Notes under the pieces: generated by a model | Seen by the model: the letters and a program-made list of their open reading frames with translations, nothing else | What the model was told of the DNA's origin: nothing | The model's database searches: none | Part shown: positions 16,435 through 26,705 of the stretch, in pieces | Position numbering within the stretch: the stretch's first letter is position 1 | Layout of the letters: the number at the start of each line of letters is the position of its first letter | Made by a program: the position numbers and the translations under genes | Source: Parapedobacter pyrenivorans_A | GTDB lineage: Bacteria; Bacteroidota; Bacteroidia; Sphingobacteriales; Sphingobacteriaceae | Length of the DNA stretch: 64,000 bases | Direction of reading: 5' to 3' | Assembly (NCBI RefSeq): GCF_041925275.1 | Contig: NZ_JBHEUZ010000015.1 | Location: 62,001 to 126,000, forward strand

Positions 16435-18993
16435 TCAGTCGTCCAATTTAAGCGCTTCCTCCACACGGTCCAGGCAATCCTGTACGTGGATTTTTGTCAT
16501 CACATCCGATATCGCTGGAATGGAAGCCTCCAATGCCGATTTCAAATTACGGAGCTGGTATTTGGCCAATGAGCGTATATCGGAATGGGCCAGGTCGTTG
16601 CCGTTGCGGACCACGCGGACGACTACGCCGCTGGGCACGCTGGCGGCTGTCGCTACCGGCTTGGGGCTGGCGAGCTCCGCCAATTTAGCGATATAGCTTT
16701 TCTGTAGGTTACGCCTGTAAACATCCGCTGCTTCTGTGCCATCCAAATCGCGCCAAACCATGGCGTGTACGTCTTTAAAATATTCCAATATGCCATAAGC
16801 CTCTTCGGGATCGCCGGCGGCCACCTCCGCCTCCACCAACCGCTGCAGCCTATCGGTGTCAAACAGGTTGTTTACCACGCGCAGTTGGTGGGCACCGACC
16901 GTAGAAAGGGGGCTTCCGCCGATGCGCTCATAGATTTCGGGCACAATGAGCCACTCCGGGGTGTGGAGCACCTGTGTCTCCAGGAAGGCCAGTGCTTCCT
17001 TCTGGATGGTCTTGGGCACCGCGCTGTACACGGCCCCCCGCTGCTCCACGGTTTTGGGCGTTTCGTACACCCCGCCGATATTCTTGATAACGTGGCCAAT
17101 GTAGCGGCCGAACTGGGTGTTCACTTCCCTGTACAGCTCGGCGAGCCCGCTATACCCTTCATTTTCGGTTTCGGTCCATCCGGGCAGGTTTTCCACCACC
17201 CGTTTCAGGTTGCGTATGCCATAGGTACTGGCCAGCATGGCATTGTCGCCCATATCTTCACTTTGGCTCCGCGGGTCGGAAGGATTCGATTCATGGCCGA
17301 ACCACAGCCGCCGGTCCTTGTTCTTGTCGATCACCCATTTGTTGAGGTGTCCCTGTTCCGCATCGGCGTTTTCAAACTGGGGAAACAGACGATAGCCCCA
17401 CTCGATGGCCCAGGTATCGTAATCGCCTATCCGTGGGAATAATCCTTTTTCACTGATGTTGTCTTCGGGCTGGGCCACGTAGTTAAAGCGTGCATAGTCC
17501 ATGATACTGGGCGTATGTCCATGCGCTTCCACCCACTTCTTATCGCGCAACTTTTCCACGGGCGTGGAGCTGGACGAACCGAAGTTGTGGCGTAGCCCCA
17601 GTGTGTGCCCCACCTCATGGCTAGACACGAAGCGGATAAGCTGCCCCATCAGTTCGTCGCTGAATGCCAGGCGCTGCGCCCCTTTGTCATTGGGTGCCGC
17701 TTGTATAAAATACCAGTTGCGCAGCAGCCGCATCACGTTGTGGTACCAGTTGATATGGCTTTCCATGATTTCGCCCGTACGGGGGTCGGCAATGCTGGGC
17801 CCGCTCGCATTCGGCACGGACGATGCCTTGTAAACGATCGCCGAATACCGTGCATCATCCAGGCTCCAGGTGCTATCTTGCGCCTTGGTGGGTGCCTCCA
17901 GCGCATAGATCGCGTTTTTGAAGCCCGCTTTTTCAAACGCGGCCTGCCAGTCGTTCACACCTTGGATGAGGTAAGGCACCCATTTTTTGGGGGTTGCCGG
18001 GTCGATGTAAAACACGATCGGCTTCACGGGTTCCACCAATTCGCCCCGGCGGTATGCCGCCCAGTCTTTCGGCACCAAGCGCCACCGCTTCACGAGGCGT
18101 ACCTGCTCCACCCCTTGGGGGTCCTTGTCGAAATCGGTGTACCCCACGGTAAAATAACCCACCCGGTTGTCTGCATACCGCGGCTGCATGGGGTTTTCGG
18201 GCAATTTAACGATGGACGTATTCAATTCAACCGTTGCCGTGCCGCCCTCGCTGCGGGCGTACGTTTTCACTGTCTTTATCTCGGTATTCATCGGATAGGT
18301 GGTTACCCCTTCCGTGTACGACTTGTCCGACTGGTAGCCGCCTAGCTTCAATGCCTTTTTGATATCGGCCGACCCGAAGAACAGCAAGTCGTTGTCGCCC
18401 TCTAAAAACTTGGTCACATCGACGACGCTGCCCGTGCTATCGGGGCTGAACGCTGCGATATCGAACGAGGCGGCAATGGGCTGCAGGTTAGAGCGGGTCA
18501 CCGCCTGGTACATCGACTGGGTGCTGTCTTTGGAATACTCCGAGAACGACACCTTGCGGATAAACAATTTGTGTTTCGCTCCTTTTTCAAAGCGGATCAC
18601 CGCCTGGTTCACGGGGTCGCCGGCGTAACCGCTCATGCCCGAGCGCATGTTGGCGCCGGCTTTCGCCAAGCGGGTAACGAGCAACATATCCCTGCCCAGC
18701 ACGCTATCGCCCACCTCGAAGAAATATTTATCGTCCAATTCATGTACGTAGATCAGTCCCTTTTGCGACTTCGCTTCGGGCTTGATGACTTCCGCATAGG
18801 GTTTGGGGCCCTTGGCTTCCGGCTTTTTCTTCTTGGCCGAGTCGGCCGCGGCGGTATCCGCCCGGATGGTGTCTACACGGCTTTTTACGGTATCGGTCTG
18901 TCCGAAACCCTGTACGGGAGACAACATACTGCAATAAAAGACAAAAACGGCCAAGGCAAAGCCTAGTGATGATACGGTTAATTTAAGATTCAT
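16435..18993 (-). CDS. Zinc-dependent metalloprotease (DUF5117/DUF5118 type)
   Basis: An 852-residue secreted metalloprotease. A signal peptide (MNLKLTVSSLGFALAVFVFYCSMLSPVQG) is followed by an N-terminal DUF5118-like segment, a DUF5117-like domain, and the catalytic HEVGHTLGLRHNF (about residue 460), an extended HExxHxxGxxH zinc site of metzincin type. The downstream PSIMDYARFNYVAQPED is the usual Met-turn region. Members are periplasmic or surface proteases of Bacteroidota with unknown natural substrates. The ATG at 18993 was preferred because it gives the signal peptide; upstream in-frame starts add unrelated leader sequence. Confidence 0.87.
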   Translation of the reverse strand: MNLKLTVSSLGFALAVFVFYCSMLSPVQGFGQTDTVKSRVDTIRADTAAADSAKKKKPEAKGPKPYAEVIKPEAKSQKGLIYVHELDDKYFFEVGDSVLGRDMLLVTRLAKAGANMRSGMSGYAGDPVNQAVIRFEKGAKHKLFIRKVSFSEYSKDSTQSMYQAVTRSNLQPIAASFDIAAFSPDSTGSVVDVTKFLEGDNDLLFFGSADIKKALKLGGYQSDKSYTEGVTTYPMNTEIKTVKTYARSEGGTATVELNTSIVKLPENPMQPRYADNRVGYFTVGYTDFDKDPQGVEQVRLVKRWRLVPKDWAAYRRGELVEPVKPIVFYIDPATPKKWVPYLIQGVNDWQAAFEKAGFKNAIYALEAPTKAQDSTWSLDDARYSAIVYKASSVPNASGPSIADPRTGEIMESHINWYHNVMRLLRNWYFIQAAPNDKGAQRLAFSDELMGQLIRFVSSHEVGHTLGLRHNFGSSSSTPVEKLRDKKWVEAHGHTPSIMDYARFNYVAQPEDNISEKGLFPRIGDYDTWAIEWGYRLFPQFENADAEQGHLNKWVIDKNKDRRLWFGHESNPSDPRSQSEDMGDNAMLASTYGIRNLKRVVENLPGWTETENEGYSGLAELYREVNTQFGRYIGHVIKNIGGVYETPKTVEQRGAVYSAVPKTIQKEALAFLETQVLHTPEWLIVPEIYERIGGSPLSTVGAHQLRVVNNLFDTDRLQRLVEAEVAAGDPEEAYGILEYFKDVHAMVWRDLDGTEAADVYRRNLQKSYIAKLAELASPKPVATAASVPSGVVVRVVRNGNDLAHSDIRSLAKYQLRNLKSALEASIPAISDVMTKIHVQDCLDRVEEALKLDD

Positions 18994-19085
18994 GTTTAGT
19001 GGTGCATTGATTAAACGTTGGTGAAGGTAGTAAATATTCGGTGTCTTCCTCAAATTTCCACCACTTTTTGCAGGGAGTGGCCGTT

Positions 19086-19994
19086 TCACCAATCAAACTC
19101 GCGGGAAGTCATCCTGCCCGAGCCCGCAATTACCAGCTTACCTTCCGAAATCGTGAGGATGCCATACGCGTTGCCATCCTCCGTTTCCACCATCCCTTCC
19201 AGCGTAATGCAGGGAAGGGATCCTCCGTGCATGGCAAACGCACCCTTGTGGTTGTGCCCCGAAATAACGGCCTTCACCTGTTTATACTTGGAAAGCAGGG
19301 CCAGCAGTTCGCGGTTATTGAGGGCCTCATGGCCATTGTCTTCGGGCAACAAGGGGTGATGCGTAAACACCAATACCTGTTGCCCTCGTTCCTGTGCCTG
19401 TTTCAACTGCTTTCTTAACCACGTTAGCTGCGTTTTTCCCACCCCACCGTTCCATGGCTGCGCCTTGCCGCGGCCCTGTTTTTCGAATGCCTCCGCCAAC
19501 CGCCGGTAGGCTTTCCCCTTGGCGGTATGGGGTGCGGTCGCATAGGCAGACAACTCGTTGGTGTTTAAAAATACGAACCGCCAGCCTGCGGTATCCACCG
19601 CATAATACGGCGCTGGCATCCGGAAGGCCCTGTACAGATCGTCGGGATGCTCCACTTTTTCGAAGTCGTGGTTTCCCAGCAGGTTATGCACGGGGCGTTC
19701 GAGCCTGTCCAGCTCATCCAGTACCGCCGGGAGGTCCTTGGGGCCTTCGTCTACCAGATCGCCCAGCACCACTGTAAAGTCTACGCGCTGCTCGTTCAAT
19801 GCCGTTACACTTTCCGCCAATTTGGGTATCGATTCCCTATAAAAGCGTGTACCGCGGCTATCTTTGTCGGCGTATTGGATATCGGCAATGAGGCCGATAC
19901 GCAGCGGCTGTTTCCCCATTTCCTGTGCTTGCAAAAAGCAAGCACAGGAAAGGAACACCAACAGCGAGGTTATTTTATTCAGTAGGGTTACCAT
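19086..19994 (-). CDS. Secreted calcineurin-like metallophosphoesterase
   Basis: A 302-residue protein with a signal peptide (NKITSLLVFLSCACFLQAQE). The metallophosphoesterase motifs are in order: GLIADIQYAD (D-x-H variant with Gln in place of His), VVLGDLVDEG, LLGNHDF, FTHHPLLP and SGHNHKGAF. This order resembles ADP-ribose/CDP-alcohol diphosphatases, where the first motif is DIQY. It hydrolyses phosphodiester or pyrophosphate bonds using two metal ions. The gene overlaps the susD gene by 7 bases and so belongs to the SusCD transcript. The imported substrate may therefore carry a phosphate; that is inference. Confidence 0.85.
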   Translation of the reverse strand: MVTLLNKITSLLVFLSCACFLQAQEMGKQPLRIGLIADIQYADKDSRGTRFYRESIPKLAESVTALNEQRVDFTVVLGDLVDEGPKDLPAVLDELDRLERPVHNLLGNHDFEKVEHPDDLYRAFRMPAPYYAVDTAGWRFVFLNTNELSAYATAPHTAKGKAYRRLAEAFEKQGRGKAQPWNGGVGKTQLTWLRKQLKQAQERGQQVLVFTHHPLLPEDNGHEALNNRELLALLSKYKQVKAVISGHNHKGAFAMHGGSLPCITLEGMVETEDGNAYGILTISEGKLVIAGSGRMTSREFDW

Positions 19995-21748
19995 CCTGGA
20001 TTGGGTGTTAAGTTAGGGTTCAACGTTATTTCATTTGTAGGTATGCATTCGAGGTAGTCGCGCCCCTCATCAAAGCCGTACCCATTGGGCAGCTGGCCAA
20101 CGAAGGGATCCAGAAAGCCATCGCCATCCAGTTTATAATTGATCGTTTGGCCGTCCCACTCGGTCGCGTCAAAGGGGTATCCTTTGGGGCGTTTTCCTTT
20201 CAGCAGCTTATGGGCTGCCCAGCGTCTAAGGTCGTCGTACCGGAAACCTTCGGCCCCAAGTTCGACCGCCCGCTCCCGCCGTATTTCATACAGTTCGTCG
20301 GAGAGCGGATAGCCATAATCTGCATACCTGCTCCGGTTGGGGTCGGGCTGTATCGCCACATCCGGCATTCCTGCCCGTTTGCGCAGGAGATTGAGCGATT
20401 TGGCATAGTCTACGGGTTCCCCGAGTTCGGCCTTGGCTTCCGCGTAGTTCAATAGTGCCTCCGCATAGCGGAAGATAACGGCTCCGGTTTCGTCGCTGGA
20501 ACTCCACGAAACGCCTCCCCCGGCCAGCGGAGCGGCGGGGTCGTTCCCTTTCCGTATCTGGAAGCCCGTGTTGTTGAGCGTTTGGCCGGACTCATCCAGG
20601 TTTGGTTTCGAAAACACACCGCGCCCGAATCCGTTGTCCCACATCACCGCTCCCGGCGTCCAAACGGTCTGCGCAAACCGCGGATCGCATTCCTCTTTTA
20701 CCTTGGTGAGGAATGCGTTGCCTTTCACCGCCTTCCCGGCAGCGAAGTAATCGTAGGGGCTGCCATCCCTCCGCAAGTAATGGTGCACCTGTTCAAGTGT
20801 CATGGCAATCCCGGCGGTACGGTCAGAAACGTATATCTGGAAGGAATGCGACTGGTTGAGATTTACGGAATAAGCCTTCCATAGCAGCACTTCATTGTTG
20901 GCCGATTGGTCTTTCAGAGAAAACAACCGGCAGTAGTCATTTTCCGGCTCGCCATTGGAATAGAGCGAGAGCCCGTACATCGGTTTCATCAACTCTTCCG
21001 CTGCCTCCACCGCCTGCCTCAGGTACTTGTTGGGGTCTGCCCCGGCCGTACCGAATGCCGTGCCACCGTGATATTTCTGCCAGGTGCCTTCATAAAGGGC
21101 TACCCTCGATTTTAACAGCAAAGCCGTTTGCTTGGATAGCAGGTTGTTCCCACCTTCGGTTTCCTGCATGAGGTCGAGGTATTCGATGGCCTTGTCTAGG
21201 TGTGCCAAAATGGAATCGACCACCACATTCCGCGGATCCCTCGGCTTATACAGGTCTTCCGAGTCCATTTGCAGCGAATAGGTAAACCAAGGCACATCGC
21301 CATAACTCCTTACCTTTTCAAAGTAAAACCATGCCTTGAAAAAATGTGCTTCGCCCACGTAGTGTTTGTATCGGTCAAACGGATCTGTGCATCGCCCGTA
21401 GTTTTCAAAGAATATATTTACGTTCTGAATATCTGCCCATGTCCAATTGCCACCCGAAGCAATGGGCGATTGCGTACCGTTCCAAACCGTGCTTGGCGAA
21501 GCTTCGATCTGCACATCCGATCCGCGGGTACCATCCCATCCGATCAAACCCAGGTAACTGCCCACCGTATTGAAAGCCGGGAAAGCCGTATAGAACTGGA
21601 CCATGTAATTTTTCAAGTCGCTGGTTGTTTTCCAATACGTATCGTTTTCGATCTGTGTAAGCGGCGGCCGTTCTAAAAAGCCCTTCGTGCACGACACCGC
21701 TAGGAATAAAAGGCCGATATGCCCTATTGTTATTGCGAACTTCTTCAT
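19988..21748 (-). CDS. susD-like: RagB/SusD family nutrient-binding outer membrane lipoprotein
   Basis: A 586-residue SusD-like lipoprotein (MKKFAITIGHIGLLFLAVSCTKGFLERPP, lipobox cysteine in AVSC). Family marks are the FLERPPLTQIENDTYWKT N-terminus, YVGEAHFFKAWFYFEKVRSYGDVPWF, and the C-terminal IRRERAVELGAEGFRYDDLRRWAAHKLL. It caps the SusC barrel encoded just upstream and captures substrate at the cell surface. The substrate is unknown; the downstream phosphoesterase is the only clue. Confidence 0.93.
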   Translation of the reverse strand: MKKFAITIGHIGLLFLAVSCTKGFLERPPLTQIENDTYWKTTSDLKNYMVQFYTAFPAFNTVGSYLGLIGWDGTRGSDVQIEASPSTVWNGTQSPIASGGNWTWADIQNVNIFFENYGRCTDPFDRYKHYVGEAHFFKAWFYFEKVRSYGDVPWFTYSLQMDSEDLYKPRDPRNVVVDSILAHLDKAIEYLDLMQETEGGNNLLSKQTALLLKSRVALYEGTWQKYHGGTAFGTAGADPNKYLRQAVEAAEELMKPMYGLSLYSNGEPENDYCRLFSLKDQSANNEVLLWKAYSVNLNQSHSFQIYVSDRTAGIAMTLEQVHHYLRRDGSPYDYFAAGKAVKGNAFLTKVKEECDPRFAQTVWTPGAVMWDNGFGRGVFSKPNLDESGQTLNNTGFQIRKGNDPAAPLAGGGVSWSSSDETGAVIFRYAEALLNYAEAKAELGEPVDYAKSLNLLRKRAGMPDVAIQPDPNRSRYADYGYPLSDELYEIRRERAVELGAEGFRYDDLRRWAAHKLLKGKRPKGYPFDATEWDGQTINYKLDGDGFLDPFVGQLPNGYGFDEGRDYLECIPTNEITLNPNLTPNPGW

Positions 21749-21798
21749 TTTTATCTTATTTTAATTCGGTAGATCCACGTTAAAACCTATCTTCCCAG

Positions 21799-24700
21799 TT
21801 ACAGCGATACATTCAGGCCGAAGGCCCAGATCGCTTGCGAAAGCATACCCTTTCCATTCCCATACTGCCCCAATGTTGCCGTTTCCGGGTCGAAACCCGA
21901 GGGCAGCGATGTAAGCGTATAGATGTTCTCTCCCGAGAAATAGATACGCGAGTGCTTAAGCCCGATTTTCGCCAGCACGTGCGGCGGGAAGGTATACCCC
22001 ACCTGGACGTTCTTCAATCGCATGTACGCCCCGTTCTGCAGATAGCGTGTCTGTACCTGTTTGTTTTTGTTATCCTGGCCGGTTGTGCTGTAAGGCCTTG
22101 GGAAATACGCGTCTGTGTTGATGCCCAAGCCCGAATAGGCAGTTCCTTCCTCATCCCTGTAATAGTCCATGTGGCGTGGGAAGAGCGAAGATTGGTTCCA
22201 AGCCTGGAACCCCCAAAAAACATTGCCACTCAGCCACAGGTCGCGCTTTGCGGTACCCTGCAGGAATACCCCTACATCGAACCGTTTATAATTGGCCGTA
22301 AGGTTGAGGCCGAATTGATACCGGCTCGTTGAATTTCCGATAACCCGCAGGTCGCCGTGATCCGAAACGGTATTCTTTCCCGCATCGATTACCCCATCGC
22401 CGTTTACATCGCGGTATTCCACATCGCCGGTACGCCACACCTGCCCGTTTATAAAGCGCTGGTAATTGGTTGCGTTTATCTCGTCGGCCCTTGCCTGGGT
22501 TTGGATAAGGCCGACGGTTTCATACCCCCATATTTCTCCCACGCGCTTCCCCGTATAGTCGGTGGTTAAGATCCCCGTGGGGTTGGGGTACTTGGAAACG
22601 ACGTTGGCATAGTCAAACATGCTGGCGGCCACCGCGTAGTTAAATTCCCTTCCCGGTTTTCCATTCCATCGCAAGGTAAAATCCCAGCCCTTGGTTTTAA
22701 GCTCGGAGTTGTTTTCCAGGGGTATGGCCCTGCCGATCACTGCTGGCAGCGCCTGTGCCGGCCCCAAGCGATCAAAGGTAAGCCGCTGGTAGTATTCCAT
22801 TTCCACGTGCAGGCGATTTTGGAAGAACCCTGCTTCAACAGCCACATTGGTAGATTGTGAAGACTCCCAGGTAAGCAGTGGATTAACCAGGTTGGGGGCA
22901 ATGGTGTAGGCGGGTCTTTGCCCATTTACGATCCAATTAAGGTTGGTCCTTACGCCCAATAGGGCCAAGTCTTGGTAAGCCGAGACATGCTGGTTGCCCA
23001 GCATCCCCCAAGACCCCCTCAACTTCAAATGCTGCACGTGGTTTTTCATGTTGGCCCAGAATGCCTCGTTCGATATGTTCCAGCCGGCAGAGAACGACGG
23101 GAACAGCCCCCATCTTTTTCCTTCAGCAAATTTGGAGGTGCCATCGTACCGTACGTTGCTTTCAAAGAGGTACCTGTCTGCAAAATTATAATTCAGCCGG
23201 GCAAAATACCCCAGTGTGGACCAATGCGAGAGGTCATCCAGCGCCTGCATTTCGCCGGTAGCGGTTGTCAGCGAAAGCACTTCGGGCGTTATCAACTCCC
23301 TTTTCAGGCCCCGCAGGTAGTCGTAATTATTCTCCTCTTGCTGAAAGCCGGCCATCACACTGAAATGGTGGTCGTTGCCCACATCTACCTTGTATGACGA
23401 ATAGATGTTCAGGGCTTTATAGGTTACATTGGCCTTATCCTTTGTCAAATAAGACGGCACGGTGAGCGAAATGGGTACCAACGTACCATCTACCTCATCC
23501 TCATAGGCCACCAAGTTGGCGCCTTCGTAGTTATTGACGGAGTAGTCTATCGAGTAATCCGCGTTGATTGTCCAATTTTCAATCGGTGTGATCTCCGTGG
23601 CCATCCGTTGCATCAGGTTATTGTCTGTAAACCGCTCGTAGCCTGCCTGCATCTGCGGCACACGCGATAATTGCGAATAATGTCCGTTTGGCGACTTCAG
23701 GTACACTTCGGGGTGTGTGCGGAGTATCTGGTGTATCAGCATGCCATAGCCGCCCTCGCCGTTGTAAATCGGCCGGTCCCTGAACTCGTTGGTAAGGCGT
23801 GTGTTGGAGCTCACCTTCCACCACTCCGTCAGGTTTGCCTCCAGCTTTGCCTGCATGTTGTACCGGCGGTACTGGTCATCTACCATTTTCAGGGGGCCCT
23901 TCTCTGCGGCATGGCCCAACGAAAGGAAATAGGAAATATCCTTGGCGCCGCCTCTCAGGGAGAGGTTCTCCTGCGTCCGGTATCCCGCTCCGTAATGAAC
24001 ATCTATCCAGTCGTTGTCTCCATTCGAAAATTGGTAGGTAGACCATTTGGTAGGGTTGTTAGCATCCGGAACGGTTTCCGGCAGCGTCGGGTCCGCCAAC
24101 CGGGCTATGATCCGGTCGATCGTTGATTCGGCAAACAAGCGCGCCACGCCCTGGTTGTCGTGCATTTCGTTCATCGCCCTCACAAACGTATAGGAATCGA
24201 CCATGGCCGGCTTATCGATGATGGACGTGGGGCCGGCATTAACGGAAAAATCGACCTGGGGCTTCTGGTTTTCCCGTCCGGATTTGGTGGTAATCAGCAA
24301 TACGCCGTAAGGTGCCCTTGCCCCATAGATGGCTGATGCCGCAGCATCCTTCAACACCGAGATACTCTCTATCGTATTTGGATCGAGCGTGTTGATATCG
24401 CCCACGGTGCCGTCGATTACCACGTAAGGGCTTCCCTGTCCGCGTATTTGCACGGATGGCGCGGCACCCGGTTCGAAGCCGCTGTTGCCATAGCCGATGG
24501 TTACGCCACTTACCGTTCCTTGGAAAGCCTGTGAAACGTTGTTTACCGGCCGGTTCTGCAACCGTTTGCCGTCTACAACCTCTACAGAGCCCGTGAGGTT
24601 GACCCTTCGTTGCGTACCATAGCCCACCACCACCACCTCTTCGAGGTCGCTCACCGATTCCTTTAAAGCCACATTGATGACCGATTGGCTACCGATGGTC

Positions 24701-25290
24701 CGTTCGATCGACTCAAAACCCATGAGCGTGTAGGTCAGTGCCGTGCCTGCTTCGGGGATCGACAATACATACTGCCCATCCACATCGGTTGTAGTTGCTG
24801 CGTTTGTTCCGCTTACCTTTACGGTGGCCCCTTCCAACGGATTCCCGATCGAGTCTGTTACCCGTCCGGATACCTGTCGTTGCTGCATCGCCATTTCGGG
24901 CTCCACGGCAACGGCCCTGCTTGGCTTGGGCGGCGTTTCCTTTCTATGGAGGACGATAATCTTACCCTGGATTTCAAATCCGTAGGGTTTGTTCTTTAAC
25001 AGTTTCTCCAGTGCCGTGTTTACACTTTCATTGCTGACCGATAGGTTTATCGGCCCCAGGTCTTTCACATCTTTCCGGTTATAGAAAAAGGTGTAACCGC
25101 TCTGCTTCTCTATTTTCTTGAGGATTTTCGTCAGGGTGGCGTCTTTCTCGTTCAGGGTAACGCGTTGCCCGAAGACATTGGCCGACAGTTGTAGGCAGGC
25201 TGTCGTCATGATAAGGATAATCAGTTTTATTCGCACGAGTATGGATCTATTAACAAGTGGAGTAAAGCAGTTTAATTGCTCGAAATTCAT
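21799..25290 (-). CDS. susC-like: SusC/RagA TonB-dependent outer membrane receptor with STN domain
   Basis: An 1163-residue receptor. After a leader and signal sequence (LIILIMTTACLQLSANVFGQ) it has an STN (secretin/TonB short N-terminal) domain (VTLNEKDATLTKILKKIEKQ...NKPYGFEI), a carboxypeptidase-like beta domain (VSGRVTDSIGNPLEGATVKV), the plug (VVVGYGTQRRVNLTGSV..., ISVLKDAAASAIYGARAP) and a 22-strand barrel ending in AFGLNVSL. The STN domain marks receptors that signal to an anti-sigma factor, matching the FecR and ECF sigma genes upstream on the same strand. It imports the ligand captured by the SusD partner using TonB-ExbBD energy. Confidence 0.95.
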   Translation of the reverse strand: MNFEQLNCFTPLVNRSILVRIKLIILIMTTACLQLSANVFGQRVTLNEKDATLTKILKKIEKQSGYTFFYNRKDVKDLGPINLSVSNESVNTALEKLLKNKPYGFEIQGKIIVLHRKETPPKPSRAVAVEPEMAMQQRQVSGRVTDSIGNPLEGATVKVSGTNAATTTDVDGQYVLSIPEAGTALTYTLMGFESIERTIGSQSVINVALKESVSDLEEVVVVGYGTQRRVNLTGSVEVVDGKRLQNRPVNNVSQAFQGTVSGVTIGYGNSGFEPGAAPSVQIRGQGSPYVVIDGTVGDINTLDPNTIESISVLKDAAASAIYGARAPYGVLLITTKSGRENQKPQVDFSVNAGPTSIIDKPAMVDSYTFVRAMNEMHDNQGVARLFAESTIDRIIARLADPTLPETVPDANNPTKWSTYQFSNGDNDWIDVHYGAGYRTQENLSLRGGAKDISYFLSLGHAAEKGPLKMVDDQYRRYNMQAKLEANLTEWWKVSSNTRLTNEFRDRPIYNGEGGYGMLIHQILRTHPEVYLKSPNGHYSQLSRVPQMQAGYERFTDNNLMQRMATEITPIENWTINADYSIDYSVNNYEGANLVAYEDEVDGTLVPISLTVPSYLTKDKANVTYKALNIYSSYKVDVGNDHHFSVMAGFQQEENNYDYLRGLKRELITPEVLSLTTATGEMQALDDLSHWSTLGYFARLNYNFADRYLFESNVRYDGTSKFAEGKRWGLFPSFSAGWNISNEAFWANMKNHVQHLKLRGSWGMLGNQHVSAYQDLALLGVRTNLNWIVNGQRPAYTIAPNLVNPLLTWESSQSTNVAVEAGFFQNRLHVEMEYYQRLTFDRLGPAQALPAVIGRAIPLENNSELKTKGWDFTLRWNGKPGREFNYAVAASMFDYANVVSKYPNPTGILTTDYTGKRVGEIWGYETVGLIQTQARADEINATNYQRFINGQVWRTGDVEYRDVNGDGVIDAGKNTVSDHGDLRVIGNSTSRYQFGLNLTANYKRFDVGVFLQGTAKRDLWLSGNVFWGFQAWNQSSLFPRHMDYYRDEEGTAYSGLGINTDAYFPRPYSTTGQDNKNKQVQTRYLQNGAYMRLKNVQVGYTFPPHVLAKIGLKHSRIYFSGENIYTLTSLPSGFDPETATLGQYGNGKGMLSQAIWAFGLNVSL

Positions 25291-25372
25291 ACATTTGCAT
25301 GATTGGGTAAATAATTAATTGGTTGTCCGAAAACGACCGTCCTCTTTCCGAAGGGGGTTTGCCCAATGGATG

Positions 25373-25407
25373 GCCGGCAGTGTAGCGAGCACTTCCGGCT
25401 TTTTTTT
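25373..25407. other. Hairpin with adjoining T-run between fecR and susC
   Basis: GCCGGCAGTG (25373-25382) pairs with CACTTCCGGC (25390-25399) with one mismatch, and T8 follows on the plus strand. Plus-strand orientation would make it a terminator, but no plus-strand gene is nearby. On the minus strand it lies in the fecR-susC spacer and might limit read-through or mark a processed end. Confidence 0.35.
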
Positions 25408-25475
25408 GCAAACCAGTCGTCGATATTACCTAGTTGCTTTTCACATCGTGTTTTTTTAAGGGTTATCGAATCAGT

Positions 25476-26606
25476 TTATTTTCGCGGTAGCACCGTCAGT
25501 ACGCGTCCTTCCAGTTCAAACCTTACGCCGGCGCTTCGCAGCACGTTCAATACTGCGTTTAAGCTTGCACTCCGAGGTATCTTACCCACAAACAGGTCGT
25601 CAGATCCGGAAATCTCATATACCGTCTGTATATCATACCAGCGTTCCAACTGCTTTACCACGGTGTATACGTCTGCATCATTGAAGTAAAAATAGCCATC
25701 CTTCCAAGCCGTAAATTCTTCGGTATTGATCTTACGTACGTTGATGTCGTTACCGTTCAGCTGGGCCTGCTCGCCGGGCAACAGCCGCGTGGGGCTGCCC
25801 GGGCCGGTGCCGGGGAAACGTACGTTCACGGCCCCTTCTACCAAGGTAGTCGTAATCGCCGCCTCATCTTCATAGGCATTTATATTGAACTGTGTGCCCA
25901 GCACCTCCACCTCCTGTTGGCGGGTTTTCACGACGAACGGCAGTCTCCCGCCGCTGCCGTCGGCAGCGGGTTGTGGGGCGACCTCAAAATATGCTTCGCC
26001 AGCCACGAGCTCCACTTCGCGCCGCTCTTTCCGGAAGGTGGCGGGATATCGGAGTAGGGTAGCCGAATTAAGCCATACTTTAGAGCCATCCGGCAGCGTG
26101 AGTTGGTATTGGCCGCCTTTGGGCGTAGCCAATTCGAGCGACTCACCCGCGGCAGCCACAAAGCTTCCATCCTCATAGGTAATTCCGTCGCCGATGACAA
26201 TCCCCTCTTTGTCGCCGCTAAGGTCTATCACCCGGCCATCGGCCAGTGTGAGCGTGGCCCGGTTGCCCCCTGGCTGGACTTCGTTGTGTAGGGCCAAGTG
26301 TACCCCCGCACGGTCGTTGGCCGCGATTTGCCAGATCAGCCATCCGATGCTGAGCGAAAGTGCCACGGCGGCGGCCACCGCTACCACCCGTCGCTGCAGT
26401 AACTGTGGCCTCACCATCCGTTTACTTACGTTGGCAAGCATCCGTGCACGCAGCACTTCCTCATCGGCCGAAAACGATCCGGGAATTTCCAAGCGGTCAT
26501 CCGGATGTGCATTGTACCAATCCGAAAATTCCTGTTTCTCAGCAGGCGTGATGGTACCGTTGAGCCACTTGGATGCCAATTCTTGATGCCTTTTATTCGG
26601 GTCCAT
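25476..26606 (-). CDS. FecR family anti-sigma factor
   Basis: A 376-residue FecR-like protein. The cytoplasmic N-terminus (about 1-80) has the DUF4880-like helix pattern (ELASKWLNGTITPAEKQEFSDWYNAHP). One transmembrane helix follows (VVAVAAAVALSLSIGWLIW). The periplasmic FecR domain has TLPDGSKVWLNSATLLRYPATF and REVELVAGEAYFEV, and a C-terminal STN-like/DUF4974 domain ends in VLPRK. It holds the ECF sigma factor encoded upstream and releases it when the STN domain of the SusC receptor signals ligand binding. Gene order sigma-fecR-susC-susD is the standard cell-surface signalling layout. Confidence 0.93.
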   Translation of the reverse strand: MDPNKRHQELASKWLNGTITPAEKQEFSDWYNAHPDDRLEIPGSFSADEEVLRARMLANVSKRMVRPQLLQRRVVAVAAAVALSLSIGWLIWQIAANDRAGVHLALHNEVQPGGNRATLTLADGRVIDLSGDKEGIVIGDGITYEDGSFVAAAGESLELATPKGGQYQLTLPDGSKVWLNSATLLRYPATFRKERREVELVAGEAYFEVAPQPAADGSGGRLPFVVKTRQQEVEVLGTQFNINAYEDEAAITTTLVEGAVNVRFPGTGPGSPTRLLPGEQAQLNGNDINVRKINTEEFTAWKDGYFYFNDADVYTVVKQLERWYDIQTVYEISGSDDLFVGKIPRSASLNAVLNVLRSAGVRFELEGRVLTVLPRK

Positions 26607-26705
26607 ACCTTCGGTCTTTGCCTATATGTACCCGCAGGGAAAGGAATCCCTTAGTTGCCGATAAAATAATCCCAGATTATTGGTGGTTGGGGTGCTAACG
26701 GATGG